A DNA stretch of 64,000 nt from Curvibacter microcysteis (lineage in GTDB: Bacteria > Pseudomonadota > Gammaproteobacteria > Burkholderiales > Burkholderiaceae_C): contig NZ_JAQSIO010000004.1 of NCBI RefSeq assembly GCF_028649455.1, forward strand, positions 248,001-312,000, written 5' to 3'. Numbering within the stretch: the first letter of the stretch is position 1; every line of letters begins with the position of its first letter. Below the pieces are notes generated by a model. That model saw only the letters and a program-made list of their open reading frames with translations. It searched no databases and was not told where the DNA came from. The position numbers and the translations under genes were made by a program. Below are positions 47,055 through 56,435 of the stretch, piece by piece.

Positions 47055-48377
47055 TCAGGCCAGTTCTTCCTTGCGGATGCGGGTGATGGGCGCCAGCACG
47101 GTGGGCAGGGCTTGCATCTCGGCGATCGCGCGGTCCATCGTGCCTTCGACGGTGTCGTGGGTCAGGATGATCAGGTCGGTGTGGGTCGAGCCTTCGCCGC
47201 CCACCTCGTCGGCTTCTCGCTGCAGCACCGCGTCGATGCTGATGCCGGCGCCGGCCAGGATGCCGGTCACTCGGGCCAGCACGCCAGCTTCATCGGACAC
47301 GCTCAAGCGCAGGTAGTAGCTGGTGACGACCTGGCTCATCGGCAGCACGGGCACGTCGCTCATCTCATCGGGCTGGAAGGCCAGGTGGGGCACGCGCTGA
47401 GCCGCGTCGGCGGTGTGCAGGCGGGCGATGTCGACCAGGTCCGCAATCACGGCACTCGCGGTCGGCTCGGAGCCTGCGCCCTTGCCGTAGTACAGGGTGG
47501 TGCCCACGGCATCGCCTTGCACCATGACGGCGTTCATCGCGCCTTCGACGTTGGCGATCAGGCGCTTGGCCGGCACCAGGGCCGGGTGCACACGCAGTTC
47601 AATGCCATTGGCAGCGCGCTTGGTGATGCCCAGCAGCTTGATGCGGTAGCCCAGTTGCTCGGCGTAGCGGATGTCCGCCGCCGACAGCTTGGTGATGCCT
47701 TCCACGTAAGCCTTGTCGAACTGCACCGGGATGCCGAAAGCGATGGCGCTCATCAGGGTGGCCTTGTGGGCGGCATCCACGCCTTCGATGTCAAAGGTCG
47801 GATCGGCTTCGGCGTAGCCCAGGCGCTGCGCTTCCTTGAGCACCACCTCAAAGTCCAGACCCTTGTCACGCATTTCGGACAGGATGAAGTTGGTGGTGCC
47901 ATTGATGATGCCGGCAATCCACTGGATGGCGTTGGCGGTCAGGCCTTCGCGCAGCGCCTTGATGATCGGTATGCCCCCGGCCACAGCGGCTTCGAAAGCC
48001 ACCATCACGCCCTTGGCCGACGCGGCGGCAAAGATCTCGGTGCCGTGCACGGCCAGCAGCGCCTTGTTGGCGGTGACCACGTGCTTGCCTGCGGCGATGG
48101 CTTCGAGCACCAGGGCCTTGGCCACGCCGTAGCCACCGATGAGTTCGATGACGATGTCGATGTCCGGGTTGGCAATCACGGCACGGGCGTCGTTGACGAC
48201 CTGCACCTGGTCACCGACAACGGAGCGGGCGCGCTCCACGTCGAGGTCGGCCACCATGGTGATCTCAATGCCCCGGCCAGCGCGGCGACGAATTTCTTCC
48301 TGGTTGCGCTGCAGAACGTGGAAGGTACCGCTGCCGACGGTGCCAATGCCCAAAAGGCCGACTTGGATGGGTTTCAT
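47055..48377 (-). CDS. hom: Homoserine dehydrogenase
   Basis: NAD(P)H-dependent step from aspartate semialdehyde to homoserine, 440 aa, monofunctional with a C-terminal ACT domain. N-terminal Rossmann motif GLLGIGTVGSGTFHVL, catalytic region EADPTFDIEGVDAAHKATLM (Glu/Asp/Lys) and an ACT domain around residues 350-425 (YYLRLSVSDEAGVLARVTGIL), where threonine feedback is expected. The ATG at 48377 fits the family. Part of alaA, DUF1176, hom, thrC on one strand. Confidence 0.96.
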   Translation of the reverse strand: MKPIQVGLLGIGTVGSGTFHVLQRNQEEIRRRAGRGIEITMVADLDVERARSVVGDQVQVVNDARAVIANPDIDIVIELIGGYGVAKALVLEAIAAGKHVVTANKALLAVHGTEIFAAASAKGVMVAFEAAVAGGIPIIKALREGLTANAIQWIAGIINGTTNFILSEMRDKGLDFEVVLKEAQRLGYAEADPTFDIEGVDAAHKATLMSAIAFGIPVQFDKAYVEGITKLSAADIRYAEQLGYRIKLLGITKRAANGIELRVHPALVPAKRLIANVEGAMNAVMVQGDAVGTTLYYGKGAGSEPTASAVIADLVDIARLHTADAAQRVPHLAFQPDEMSDVPVLPMSQVVTSYYLRLSVSDEAGVLARVTGILAGAGISIDAVLQREADEVGGEGSTHTDLIILTHDTVEGTMDRAIAEMQALPTVLAPITRIRKEELA

Positions 48378-48421
48378 GGAGTTCACTTCAGGTTTCAAAA
48401 ATAGAAATAGGTCGCGCAGGG

Positions 48422-49426
48422 TCAGCGGGTCAGGTAAGACGGCAGGTCCCAGGCCCCGCCCGGAAAACCACGGCATTCACCCGTGCTGGACTCCCGCGCC
48501 AGGACAAAGCCTTGGCCATCGAACTGCCAGGCCTGTTGCGACCAACAGTCGCCCAGGCCCCGGCCCTTCATGCTGTTGAGGACCTGGCCCGTCTTCGGGT
48601 CGAAGTCCCCATTGGCCTCCTGCAACTGCAGCTCATAGGGCGGCCGGTCATTGGCCAGCCACAGCAAACTGGTGCCGTTGTAGGCGCCTTGCGGGCAAGG
48701 CGTGGCCAGAAGCACCTGGCGCTCGGTCAGACGCACCACCTGGCTTTGCGTGCGGTACATGTCTGACTCGTTGCATTCGTCGGCCATCACCTTGGCCGGC
48801 AGCGCCGCCAGCAGAGGCCGCAGCAGGCTGGCGTCTGCAGCGCGGGTCGGCACCGGCTTGACTGCTTTGAGTTGGGGCAGCGGCAGCGCGGGCAGCACCG
48901 TCGATTCAGGCTTCTTGCCCCGGCGCACCAAGGCACCCGGTGTGTCGACCCGACCCTGGGCATCGTCCATCTTGAGCAACACGGCATTCAGGCCGACCAG
49001 AGACAGGCGCCAGGGGCCGGTGGAGGCCTGGCTGCTGCGCACGGTGGCGGCGTCGCTTTTGAGCAGCTCACGCAGCAAGGCCACCACCTGGGCGGGTGGC
49101 ACGCTCTGCACGCCTTCGCCCTGACCGGTGAGGGTGAGCGAGCCCACGCTCAGTCGGAGAGCGCCTTGGACGGACGGTTCGCTGTACACCTGCCATTCGA
49201 CCTTGACCGGCGCGTCGGGGCCCGCCGCGCGGGTGAGCAACATGGACACCGGCTTGGATTCGGTGCCGTCGGCCTCGTCAGCCTGGTAGCCCTCAGCGCG
49301 GCAGGTGCGGCTGTTGTCGCACTGCAGGTTCCACTGGCCATGGCTGAAGCGCACCGGTTCCGGCGCGGGCGCTGCCCCGGCCCAGGCCGAGGTCGCACAC
49401 AGAATGGCCAGGAGAAAGCGCTTCAT
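48422..49426 (-). CDS. DUF1176 secreted protein
   Basis: Exported protein of unknown function, 334 aa. Signal peptide KRFLLAILCATSAWAGAAPA, then the DUF1176 pattern: GQWNLQCDNSRTCRAEGY, VVRLTERQVLLATPCPQGAYN and GDCWSQQAWQFDGQGFVL. Six Cys in pairs suggest disulfides in the periplasm. It lies between alaA (27 bases) and hom (44 bases), an unrelated insertion in an otherwise biosynthetic operon. Confidence 0.88.
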   Translation of the reverse strand: MKRFLLAILCATSAWAGAAPAPEPVRFSHGQWNLQCDNSRTCRAEGYQADEADGTESKPVSMLLTRAAGPDAPVKVEWQVYSEPSVQGALRLSVGSLTLTGQGEGVQSVPPAQVVALLRELLKSDAATVRSSQASTGPWRLSLVGLNAVLLKMDDAQGRVDTPGALVRRGKKPESTVLPALPLPQLKAVKPVPTRAADASLLRPLLAALPAKVMADECNESDMYRTQSQVVRLTERQVLLATPCPQGAYNGTSLLWLANDRPPYELQLQEANGDFDPKTGQVLNSMKGRGLGDCWSQQAWQFDGQGFVLARESSTGECRGFPGGAWDLPSYLTR

Positions 49427-49453
49427 GCTCGGCAGGTCAATCGGACAGCGGCC

Positions 49454-50686
49454 TCAGACCGCTGCTTGAACGCGTTTGCGGTACTGCTCCAGGAAGCGCG
49501 CGATGCGGCCAATGGCCTCGCGCAAATCATCTTCATGGGGCAGGAACACGATGCGGAAGTGGTCGGTATCGGGCCAGTTGAAGCCCGTGCCTTGGACCAG
49601 CATGACGCGGGTTTCTTCCAGCAACTCGAGGAAGAACTGCTGGTCGTTCTCGATCGGGTAGACGGCCGGGTCCAGGCGCGGGAACATATAGAGCGCCGCG
49701 GTGGGCTTGACGCAGCTGACGCCCGGGATGGCGGTGATCAGCTCGTAAGCCAGGTCGCGCTGGCGGCGCAGGCGGCCGCCTTCGTTGACCAGGTCGTTGA
49801 TGCTTTGGTAGCCGCCCAGCGCGGTCTGGATCGCGTACTGGCCCGGCACGTTGGAGCACAAGCGCATGTTGGAGAGCATGTTCAGGCCCTCGATGTAGTC
49901 ACGCGCGGGCTTCTTGTCACCCGACACCACCATCCAGCCGGCCCGGTAGCCGCAGCTGCGGTAGCTCTTGGACAGGGAGTTGAAGGTGAGGGTCAGCACG
50001 TCTTCGCTGAGCGAGCCGATGGCGGTGTGCTTGACGCCGTCGTACAGCACCTTGTCGTAAACCTCGTCGGCAAAAATCACCAGACCGTGCTCACGCGCAA
50101 TGGCAACGATGGACTTGAGGAGGTCGTCCGAGTACAGCGCGCCGGTCGGGTTGTTCGGGTTGATCACCACGATGCCCTTGGTGCGCGGCGTGATCTTGGC
50201 GCGGATGTCGTCGAGGTTGGGCATCCAGCCGTTGTCCTCGTCGCATCGGTAATGCACCGGGCGCGCGCCAGAGAGGCTGACGGCGGCGGTCCACAGCGGG
50301 TAATCGGGCGAGGGCAGCAGCAACTCGTCGCCGTTGTCCAGCAAGGCGTTGGTGGCCATGACGATCAGCTCGCTGGCGCCATTGCCCAGGTAGATGTCGT
50401 CCAGGGTGACGTTCTTGATGCCCTGCTGCTGGGTGTAGTGCATCACCGCTTTGCGGGCGGCAAAAATGCCCTTGCTGTCCGAATAGCCTGCTGAATTGGG
50501 CAGGTTGCGGACCATGTCCTGCTGAATTTCTTCGGGGGAATCGAAACCAAACACCGCCAGATTGCCAATGTTGAGCTTGATGATCTTCTGACCTTCGTCT
50601 TCCATCTGACGCGCTCGGTCCATGATGGGGCCGCGGATGTCGTAGCAGACGTTGGCAAGCTTGGCAGATTTCTGGACGGTTTTCAT
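49454..50686 (-). CDS. alaA: Alanine aminotransferase AlaA-type
   Basis: Class I/II PLP aminotransferase, 410 aa, of the AlaA/AlaC group that makes alanine from pyruvate with glutamate. PLP Lys240 in NSLSKSYRSCGYRAGW, substrate region INPNNPTGALYS and C-terminal Arg in DHFRIVFLP. Gene order before hom-thrC is typical of Burkholderiales. First gene of the unit; the divergent region with the Mth938-like gene should carry its promoter. Confidence 0.92.
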   Translation of the reverse strand: MKTVQKSAKLANVCYDIRGPIMDRARQMEDEGQKIIKLNIGNLAVFGFDSPEEIQQDMVRNLPNSAGYSDSKGIFAARKAVMHYTQQQGIKNVTLDDIYLGNGASELIVMATNALLDNGDELLLPSPDYPLWTAAVSLSGARPVHYRCDEDNGWMPNLDDIRAKITPRTKGIVVINPNNPTGALYSDDLLKSIVAIAREHGLVIFADEVYDKVLYDGVKHTAIGSLSEDVLTLTFNSLSKSYRSCGYRAGWMVVSGDKKPARDYIEGLNMLSNMRLCSNVPGQYAIQTALGGYQSINDLVNEGGRLRRQRDLAYELITAIPGVSCVKPTAALYMFPRLDPAVYPIENDQQFFLELLEETRVMLVQGTGFNWPDTDHFRIVFLPHEDDLREAIGRIARFLEQYRKRVQAAV

Positions 50687-50734
50687 AGTGTCGGGAATGT
50701 CCCCTCCGGAGTTAAGTCATCAGAAGCGAAACCT

Positions 50735-50740
50735 ATAATT
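50735..50740 (+). promoter_or_regulatory. Candidate -10 element (TATAAT)
   Basis: A perfect TATAAT lies in the divergent region between alaA and the Mth938-like gene, 56 bases before the latter's ATG. I see no good -35 at 16-18 bases, so it is only a candidate. Confidence 0.3.
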
Positions 50741-50795
50741 TGACCACAGTTCTGCGCCAATTCAGTGCAGGGCCTCTTGACCGGCCACACGCACC

Positions 50796-51185
50796 ATGAA
50801 ACTCCAACCCGACAAATACGACGTTCCCTCCATCAACGGCTATGGCCCGGGCTGGATTGCCATCAACGGCGAAAAACACCAAGGCAGCGTGGTCGTGAGC
50901 AGCCAGGGCGAGCAGTTCGCCTGGCAAGCCGAGCGCTTTGAAGACCTCAACGAAAGCCACTTCGCCCAGTTGGCAGCCCTGGACTGCGAGGTGGTGGTGT
51001 TCGGCAGCGGCCTGCGCAACCGCTTCCCGCCTGCAGCCTGGCTGCGCCCCTTGATAGAGCGCCGCATCGGCCTGGAAACCATGGACACCCATGCCGCCTG
51101 CCGCACCTACAACATCCTCGCCGGCGAGGGTCGCAAAGTGGCCGCAGCCCTGTTACTGGAGCCCGCGCAAGACCAAACACCCTGA
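50796..51185 (+). CDS. Mth938-like domain protein
   Basis: Small soluble protein of 129 aa of the Mth938/NDUFAF3 family. Features are IDGYGPGWIAING-like NGYGPGWIAI, VVVSSQGEQFAW, VVVFGSGLRNRFPP and GLETMDTHAACRTYNILAGEGRKVAAALLL. Biochemical role unknown in bacteria; the mitochondrial relative helps assemble complex I. Precedes the peroxiredoxin gene on the same strand by 115 bases. Confidence 0.9.
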   Translation: MKLQPDKYDVPSINGYGPGWIAINGEKHQGSVVVSSQGEQFAWQAERFEDLNESHFAQLAALDCEVVVFGSGLRNRFPPAAWLRPLIERRIGLETMDTHAACRTYNILAGEGRKVAAALLLEPAQDQTP

Positions 51186-51300
51186 TGCAACTGTTTTCAG
51201 GGTAAAATCTCGAGTTGCGGATGGGGGGACGAAGAGAGAGGTGCAATGCCTCCAAACCCGACCATCTTAGGTCACACCTGTCACACGAGATTGAAGTTCT

Positions 51301-51786
51301 ATGGCGATCGTTGTCAACAAGTCCATTCCCGAATTCGAAGCGAACGCAACGGGTGGGATCAAGGTGTCGAACACGTCCCACCACGGCCACATCGTGGTGC
51401 TGTATTTTTACCCCAAGGACAACACCCCGGGCTGCACCACCGAAGCGATGCAGTTCCGCGACAAGTACAAAGACTTCGTCAAGGCGGGTGCCACCGTGTT
51501 CGGCGTGTCGCGTGACAACATGAAGTCGCACGATGAATTCAAGCTCAAACTCGAACTGCCGTTCGAGCTGATCGCTGACACCGAAGAAAAAATGTGCCAC
51601 ATGTTCGGCGTGGTCAAGAACAAGATCATGTACGGCAAAAAGGTCAAGGGCATCGAGCGCAGCACCTTCCTGATCGGCCCCGATGGCGTGCTGGTCGAAG
51701 AATGGCGCGGCCTCAAGGTGCCAGGCCACGTGGACGAAGTTCTGAAGTCGGTCAAGAACCTCAAGGCCCTCAAAAAGGCCGCCTGA
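51301..51786 (+). CDS. bcp: Peroxiredoxin of the Bcp/PrxQ family
   Basis: Thiol peroxidase reducing hydrogen peroxide and organic peroxides, 161 aa. Peroxidatic Cys45 in YPKDNTPGCTTEAMQFRD, with Thr42 and Arg catalytic partners. The usual resolving Cys five residues on (position 50) is Met. The only other Cys is 99 (EEKMCHMFG), so it is either a 1-Cys enzyme or uses another partner. Followed by a clear terminator. Confidence 0.94.
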   Translation: MAIVVNKSIPEFEANATGGIKVSNTSHHGHIVVLYFYPKDNTPGCTTEAMQFRDKYKDFVKAGATVFGVSRDNMKSHDEFKLKLELPFELIADTEEKMCHMFGVVKNKIMYGKKVKGIERSTFLIGPDGVLVEEWRGLKVPGHVDEVLKSVKNLKALKKAA

Positions 51787-51873
51787 AACACGGCGCCGGC
51801 CACGCCGGCAGCGTCATCAGACTCATGCATAATGGGTCGCATATGTTGCTGGTTTCGCACCGCCACCCCGCTC

Positions 51874-51906
51874 AAAAAGCCGCCCAGGCCTCCTGGCGGC
51901 TTTTTT
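51874..51906. terminator. Terminator between bcp and phoH-type gene
   Basis: AAAAAGCCGC, bulged C, CAGG, loop CCT, CCTG, GCGGCTTTTTT: a nine-pair stem with one bulge and U-rich ends on both strands. Main direction is plus, closing bcp. It could work on both strands. Confidence 0.88.
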
Positions 51907-51983
51907 GCTTTGGGGTCTGCTGAAACCCGCACACATCCCCGCGCTTTAAATTTTGTCTGCGCTTTTCAGGAGTTCGTTCATCC

Positions 51984-53846
51984 ATGCCTCTGCCGCCCGC
52001 CCCGTCTAAAAAAGCCACCATCCTGCCCGGCAGCGCCTACGACAGCAGCGCCAGCCGCAGCAGCCGCAAACCTTCTTCCCGCAACCAAGCTGAAGACGCC
52101 ACCGAGCCCGAAGTCCACGCCCAGGCACGCCAAGCGCCTGTCGCGCAAGCCGCGCCCAGCCCAGCACCCGCGCCCGCCCGAAGCCGTCGCAAAACATCGA
52201 CCCAGGTGTCGTCTTTGCTGACCGCCCCTGCCGTGGCGCCCGCGGCAAGCCCCAGCGCCGCCGTCAGCGAAACCGTGGCACCCAGCACCGCACGCCGCAG
52301 CACCTCGGCCAAGAGCCGCCCCAGCCCAGCCCCCGCGCCGGTGGCCGTGGCCGCGCCAGCTCCCACACCCGAAGTGGTGGCCGAGGTGGCTCCGGCGCCT
52401 GCCGTGCGCGCCCGCAAGCCGCGCAGCACCGGTCCGACCAAGCTGTTCGTGCTCGACACCAATGTGCTCATGCACGACCCGATGTGCCTGTTCCGCTTCG
52501 AGGAGCACGACATCTTCCTGCCCATGATCGTGCTGGAAGAGCTCGATGGTCACAAAAAGGGCATGACCGAAGTGGCGCGCAATGCTCGCCAGACCAGTCG
52601 CTCGCTCGACGCCCTGGCGGGCGCCCAAGGCGCCGACATCGGGGCCGGCCTGAAGCTCGACACCACGGGCCACCGGGAAGCCGGCGGCAAGCTGTTCTTC
52701 CAGACCCGTCCGCTGGACTACAGCCTGCCAACCAGCCTGCCGCAAGGCAAGGCGGACAACCAGATCCTGGGGGTCGTCGAGGCCTTGCGCAAACTTTACA
52801 GCCCCGAAGGCCAAGAAGGACAAAGCCCGCGCGAAGTGGTGTTGGTGTCCAAGGACATCAACATGCGGGTGAAGGCCCGCGCCCTGGGTCTGGCCGCCGA
52901 GGACTACCAAAACGACAAGACACTGGAAGACGGCGATCTGCTGTATTCCGGCGCCCTGCCCTTGCCAGCCGATTTCTGGACCAAGAACGGCAAGTCGGTG
53001 GAAAGCTGGCAAACCGGCGCCCACACCTACTACCGCATCGCAGGCCCCATCGTGCCCAACCTGCTGATCAACCAGTTTGTGTACTTTGAAGCGCCGGGCG
53101 AGCCCAGCCTGTACGCCCGGGTGACCGAAATCCGCGGCAAAACCGCCGTGCTGCAAACCCTCAAGGACTACGCGCACGCCAAGAACTCGATCTGGGGCGT
53201 GACCACGCGCAACCGCGAGCAAAACTTCGCGATGAACCTGCTGATGGACCCGGAAGTCGATTTCGTCACCCTGGCCGGCACGGCCGGCACCGGCAAGACC
53301 TTGATGGCCCTGGCTGCAGGCCTGACCCAGGTGCTGGACGATCGCCGCTACACCGAGATCATCATGACCCGCGCCACCGTCAGCGTGGGCGAGGACATCG
53401 GCTTCCTGCCCGGCACCGAAGAAGAAAAAATGGGCCCCTGGATGGGTGCGCTGGACGACAACCTGGAGTTTCTGGCCAAGGGCGACGGCGGCAACGCCGG
53501 CGAATGGGGCCGGGCTGCCACCAACGAGTTGATCCGCAGCCGCATCAAGATCAAGAGCATGAACTTCATGCGCGGCCGCACCTTCTTGAACAAGTACGTG
53601 ATCATTGACGAGGCGCAAAACCTGACGCCCAAGCAAATGAAGACACTGATCACGCGGGCCGGCCCAGGGACCAAGATCGTCTGCATGGGCAACCTCGCGC
53701 AGATCGATACCCCCTACCTCACCGAAGGCTCTTCGGGCCTGACCTTCGCAGTCGACAAGTTCAAGGGCTGGCCGCACAGCGGCCACATCACCCTGGCCCG
53801 AGGCGAACGCTCGCGTTTGGCCGACTTCGCCAGCGAAGTGCTCTGA
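51984..53846 (+). CDS. PIN-domain/PhoH-type ATPase (PhoH2/YlaK-like)
   Basis: Protein of 620 aa joining a PIN RNase domain to a PhoH helicase-like ATPase. Residues 1-150 are an Ala/Pro/Ser/Arg-rich disordered extension. The PIN domain starts at about 152 (LFVLDTNVLMHD, with the first catalytic Asp) and includes VLEELDGHKKG and VVLVSKDINMRVKA. The PhoH domain follows, with Walker A GTAGTGKT and Walker B YVIIDEAQNL. Mycobacterial PhoH2 unwinds and cleaves RNA in a toxin-antitoxin setting; no antitoxin gene is visible here. Ends before a strong terminator. Confidence 0.92.
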   Translation: MPLPPAPSKKATILPGSAYDSSASRSSRKPSSRNQAEDATEPEVHAQARQAPVAQAAPSPAPAPARSRRKTSTQVSSLLTAPAVAPAASPSAAVSETVAPSTARRSTSAKSRPSPAPAPVAVAAPAPTPEVVAEVAPAPAVRARKPRSTGPTKLFVLDTNVLMHDPMCLFRFEEHDIFLPMIVLEELDGHKKGMTEVARNARQTSRSLDALAGAQGADIGAGLKLDTTGHREAGGKLFFQTRPLDYSLPTSLPQGKADNQILGVVEALRKLYSPEGQEGQSPREVVLVSKDINMRVKARALGLAAEDYQNDKTLEDGDLLYSGALPLPADFWTKNGKSVESWQTGAHTYYRIAGPIVPNLLINQFVYFEAPGEPSLYARVTEIRGKTAVLQTLKDYAHAKNSIWGVTTRNREQNFAMNLLMDPEVDFVTLAGTAGTGKTLMALAAGLTQVLDDRRYTEIIMTRATVSVGEDIGFLPGTEEEKMGPWMGALDDNLEFLAKGDGGNAGEWGRAATNELIRSRIKIKSMNFMRGRTFLNKYVIIDEAQNLTPKQMKTLITRAGPGTKIVCMGNLAQIDTPYLTEGSSGLTFAVDKFKGWPHSGHITLARGERSRLADFASEVL

Positions 53847-53874
53847 CGCACAGCGGCCCCACCAGCCCACCCCA

Positions 53875-53900
53875 AGCCCGCCCAGGTGGCGGGCTTTTTT
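53875..53900 (+). terminator. Terminator after PIN-PhoH gene
   Basis: AGCCCGCC-CAGGT-GGCGGGCT followed by T5 more: an eight-pair stem, 28 bases after the stop. Confidence 0.9.
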
Positions 53901-53939
53901 ACGTCTGCTTGAGGCCTCCACGCGGTCGCGGCCTGCCCC

Positions 53940-54896
53940 CTATCCGCCCTTGGGCGCCTCGAGCAAGCCCCGGCTGAAAAAGTCGACCACCTGCTCGTGC
54001 AGGTCGACACCGCCCAGGCGCTCGTAATCCACATGGGTGGCGCCTGGGATCAAGCGCCACTGCTTGGGTTCGCGCGCCGCCTCGTACACCGCACGCGTAA
54101 CGGTCATGGGCGCGTCATGGTCATCGTCGCCCGCGACCACCAGCAGCGGCCGGGGCGCAATGGCGGCCACCAAGTCGCCGGGGTGCACGCGGTCCAACCT
54201 CACGCCCGCCCAACTGAACTCCTGGCCCAGCAGCCAGGCATTGAAACGCCCCGTGGGGCCGGCCATGAACAGCAACTCATCAGGCAGGGAGGTCCACACC
54301 GCCTTGAGCACCACCGCCCGGATGCGAGGGTCCTGCGCGGCCACCATGGCCACGGTGTAGGCGCCAATCGAAAAGCCCGTCGCCCCCAGGCGCTGCGGGT
54401 CGACATCGGGCTGGGCTTGCAGGAAATCCAAACCCCCTCGCAAATCATCTTGCTCGTGGTCGCCCCAGGACTGGGTGTCGCCATCGCTTTCGCCATTGGC
54501 TCGGTTGTCGTAGAGCAACACCCCCATGCCACGCTGCGACAAGGCCACGGCCTCATCCAGAAACCAGGTACGGTTCGCCCCTGCACCATGCACCATGACC
54601 ACTGCAGCGCGGTTGCGCGAGGGCACGTACCAGCCACGCAAGGTCAGACCATCGGCCGCCTGAAAACTCACCTCACGCAAGCCCGGCAGACGCTGCCGGG
54701 CAAGGGCCCGCTCCTGATCCGTGATGGCTTGGCGCTCCGGGTGCAGCATGTGGTGGACCACCTGTTCGTGGCGCCAGACCCGCCAACCCAACACCCCCAA
54801 ACACACCAAGCCCAAGCAGAGCACCCCCCCCATCCACCAGCGCCGTCTGCGGACACCCGAAGCAGGCGTGAGGGAGGGGGTGTGCTGAGCAGACAT
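53940..54896 (-). CDS. Membrane-anchored alpha/beta hydrolase
   Basis: Hydrolase of 318 aa. A basic RRRR and hydrophobic stretch (WWMGGVLCLGLVCLGVLGW) form an N-terminal membrane anchor with the rest periplasmic or outside. The domain has VMVHGAGANRTWF, the nucleophile GFSIGA (in place of the usual GxSxG pattern this fits G-F-S-I-G), Asp in VVAGDDDHDAP and His in PGATHVDYERLG. Family: serine aminopeptidase S33/YqkD-like. Substrate unknown. Lies 24 bases downstream of dnaB on the same strand, so it may be co-transcribed. Confidence 0.88.
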   Translation of the reverse strand: MSAQHTPSLTPASGVRRRRWWMGGVLCLGLVCLGVLGWRVWRHEQVVHHMLHPERQAITDQERALARQRLPGLREVSFQAADGLTLRGWYVPSRNRAAVVMVHGAGANRTWFLDEAVALSQRGMGVLLYDNRANGESDGDTQSWGDHEQDDLRGGLDFLQAQPDVDPQRLGATGFSIGAYTVAMVAAQDPRIRAVVLKAVWTSLPDELLFMAGPTGRFNAWLLGQEFSWAGVRLDRVHPGDLVAAIAPRPLLVVAGDDDHDAPMTVTRAVYEAAREPKQWRLIPGATHVDYERLGGVDLHEQVVDFFSRGLLEAPKGG

Positions 54897-54920
54897 GACA
54901 GGTTCCGGATGATGAAGGGA

Positions 54921-56435
54921 TCAAAAGTCGTCGGAAGTACCCATCGCCAAGGTTTCAAAGCGCGTCTGCGCCTTGTGAAAGTACAGCTTCACCGTGCCAG
55001 TCGGACCGTTACGCTGCTTGCCGATGATGACCTCGGCCAGATTTTGATCCTTGCTTTCCTTGTTGTAGTAGTCGTCGCGGTAAATGAACATGATGATGTC
55101 CGCATCCTGCTCAATGGCGCCGGACTCACGCAAGTCACTCATCATGGGGCGCTTGTCCGTGCGCTGCTCCACGCTTCGGTTGAGCTGCGACAGCGCAATC
55201 ACCGGGCATTGCAGCTCCTTGGCCAGCATCTTCAAGCCCCGTGAAATTTCACCGAGTTCGGTCGCGCGGTTGTCAGCGCTGGCCGCCGAACCCGAGCCGC
55301 TCATGAGCTGCAGGTAGTCGACCACGATCAAGCCCATCTTGCCGCACTGGCGCGCCAGGCGACGCGAGTTGGCGCGCAGCTCACCCGGCGACAGGCCCGG
55401 AGTTTCATCAATGTGCAGCGACACCGTGCGCAAGCGCTCGATGGCCTCGGTCAGGCGGGGCCACTCGTCATCGGTCAGCTTGCCGGTGCGCAAATTACCC
55501 TGGTTGATGCGCCCGATCGAGCCCACGATACGCACGGCCAACTGGGCGGCGCCCATTTCCATCGAGAACACCGCCACCGGCAGCCCCTCATTCACGGCCA
55601 CGTGTTCGGCGATGTTGATGGCAAAGGCCGTCTTGCCCATCGAGGGACGCGCCGCCAACACCACCAAGTCGCCAGCCTGTAGACCCGAGGTCATGCGGTC
55701 CAGGTCGTGGAAGCCCGTGGGCACGCCCGTGATGTCGTTGGTGTTGTCGGCCATCTCCTGGACCCGGTCCAGCAAGTCGACCACCAGCGAGTCCATCGAC
55801 TGAAAGCCTTGCTTGTTGCGCGAACCTTCTTCACCAATGTTGAAGATCTTTTGCTCAGCCTCGTCGAGGATCTTCTCCACCGGCCGCCCCTTGGGGTTGA
55901 AGGCCGCCGTGGCAATTTCATCACTGGCGGTGACCAGCTTGCGCAGCACCGAGCGCTCACGCACGATTTCGGCGTAGCGGCGAATGTTGCTGGCACTGGG
56001 CACATACTGGGCCAGGTTGTTCAGGTAGGTCAGCCCCCCCACCTCTTCGGACTTGCCCAGGTTCTGCAGTCGCTCGTAGACCGTGATCACATCGGCCGGC
56101 TTGGACGCGTTGATCAAGCCCCCCAGCACGCCGAAGATCACGCGGTGCTCATAGCGGTAGAAGTCGCCCTCGGCAAGCACGTCACCCACCCGGTCCCAGG
56201 CGCTGTTGTCCAGCAACAAACCGCCCAGCACACTGGACTCAGCCTCGATGGAGTGCGGCGGTACGCGCAGCTGCGCCACCTCGCGGTCGACCTCGGACGA
56301 GGCTGCGGCCGGGGCGGCTGACTGCAAAGGCGGAATCGACTCCACCGGCGGCAGGTCATGCAGCATGTCGTCGGGCGACAGCGGGTGGAATTCAGGTTCG
56401 AAATCCGGATCCATGGGGGGAAATACGGCGGACAT
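54921..56435 (-). CDS. dnaB: Replicative DNA helicase DnaB
   Basis: Hexameric 5'-3' helicase of the replisome, 504 aa against about 470 in E. coli; the surplus is an acidic, Pro-rich N-terminal extension of about 60 residues. N-terminal domain begins at VPPHSIEAESSVLGGLL; the RecA-like domain has Walker A ARPSMGKTA, Walker B VVDYLQLM and the DnaB signature with ALSQLNRSVEQR. ATG at 56435 has AAGGA upstream; the longer frame starts with TTG. Separated from rplI by a terminator, so probably also transcribed from its own promoter. Confidence 0.97.
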   Translation of the reverse strand: MSAVFPPMDPDFEPEFHPLSPDDMLHDLPPVESIPPLQSAAPAAASSEVDREVAQLRVPPHSIEAESSVLGGLLLDNSAWDRVGDVLAEGDFYRYEHRVIFGVLGGLINASKPADVITVYERLQNLGKSEEVGGLTYLNNLAQYVPSASNIRRYAEIVRERSVLRKLVTASDEIATAAFNPKGRPVEKILDEAEQKIFNIGEEGSRNKQGFQSMDSLVVDLLDRVQEMADNTNDITGVPTGFHDLDRMTSGLQAGDLVVLAARPSMGKTAFAINIAEHVAVNEGLPVAVFSMEMGAAQLAVRIVGSIGRINQGNLRTGKLTDDEWPRLTEAIERLRTVSLHIDETPGLSPGELRANSRRLARQCGKMGLIVVDYLQLMSGSGSAASADNRATELGEISRGLKMLAKELQCPVIALSQLNRSVEQRTDKRPMMSDLRESGAIEQDADIIMFIYRDDYYNKESKDQNLAEVIIGKQRNGPTGTVKLYFHKAQTRFETLAMGTSDDF

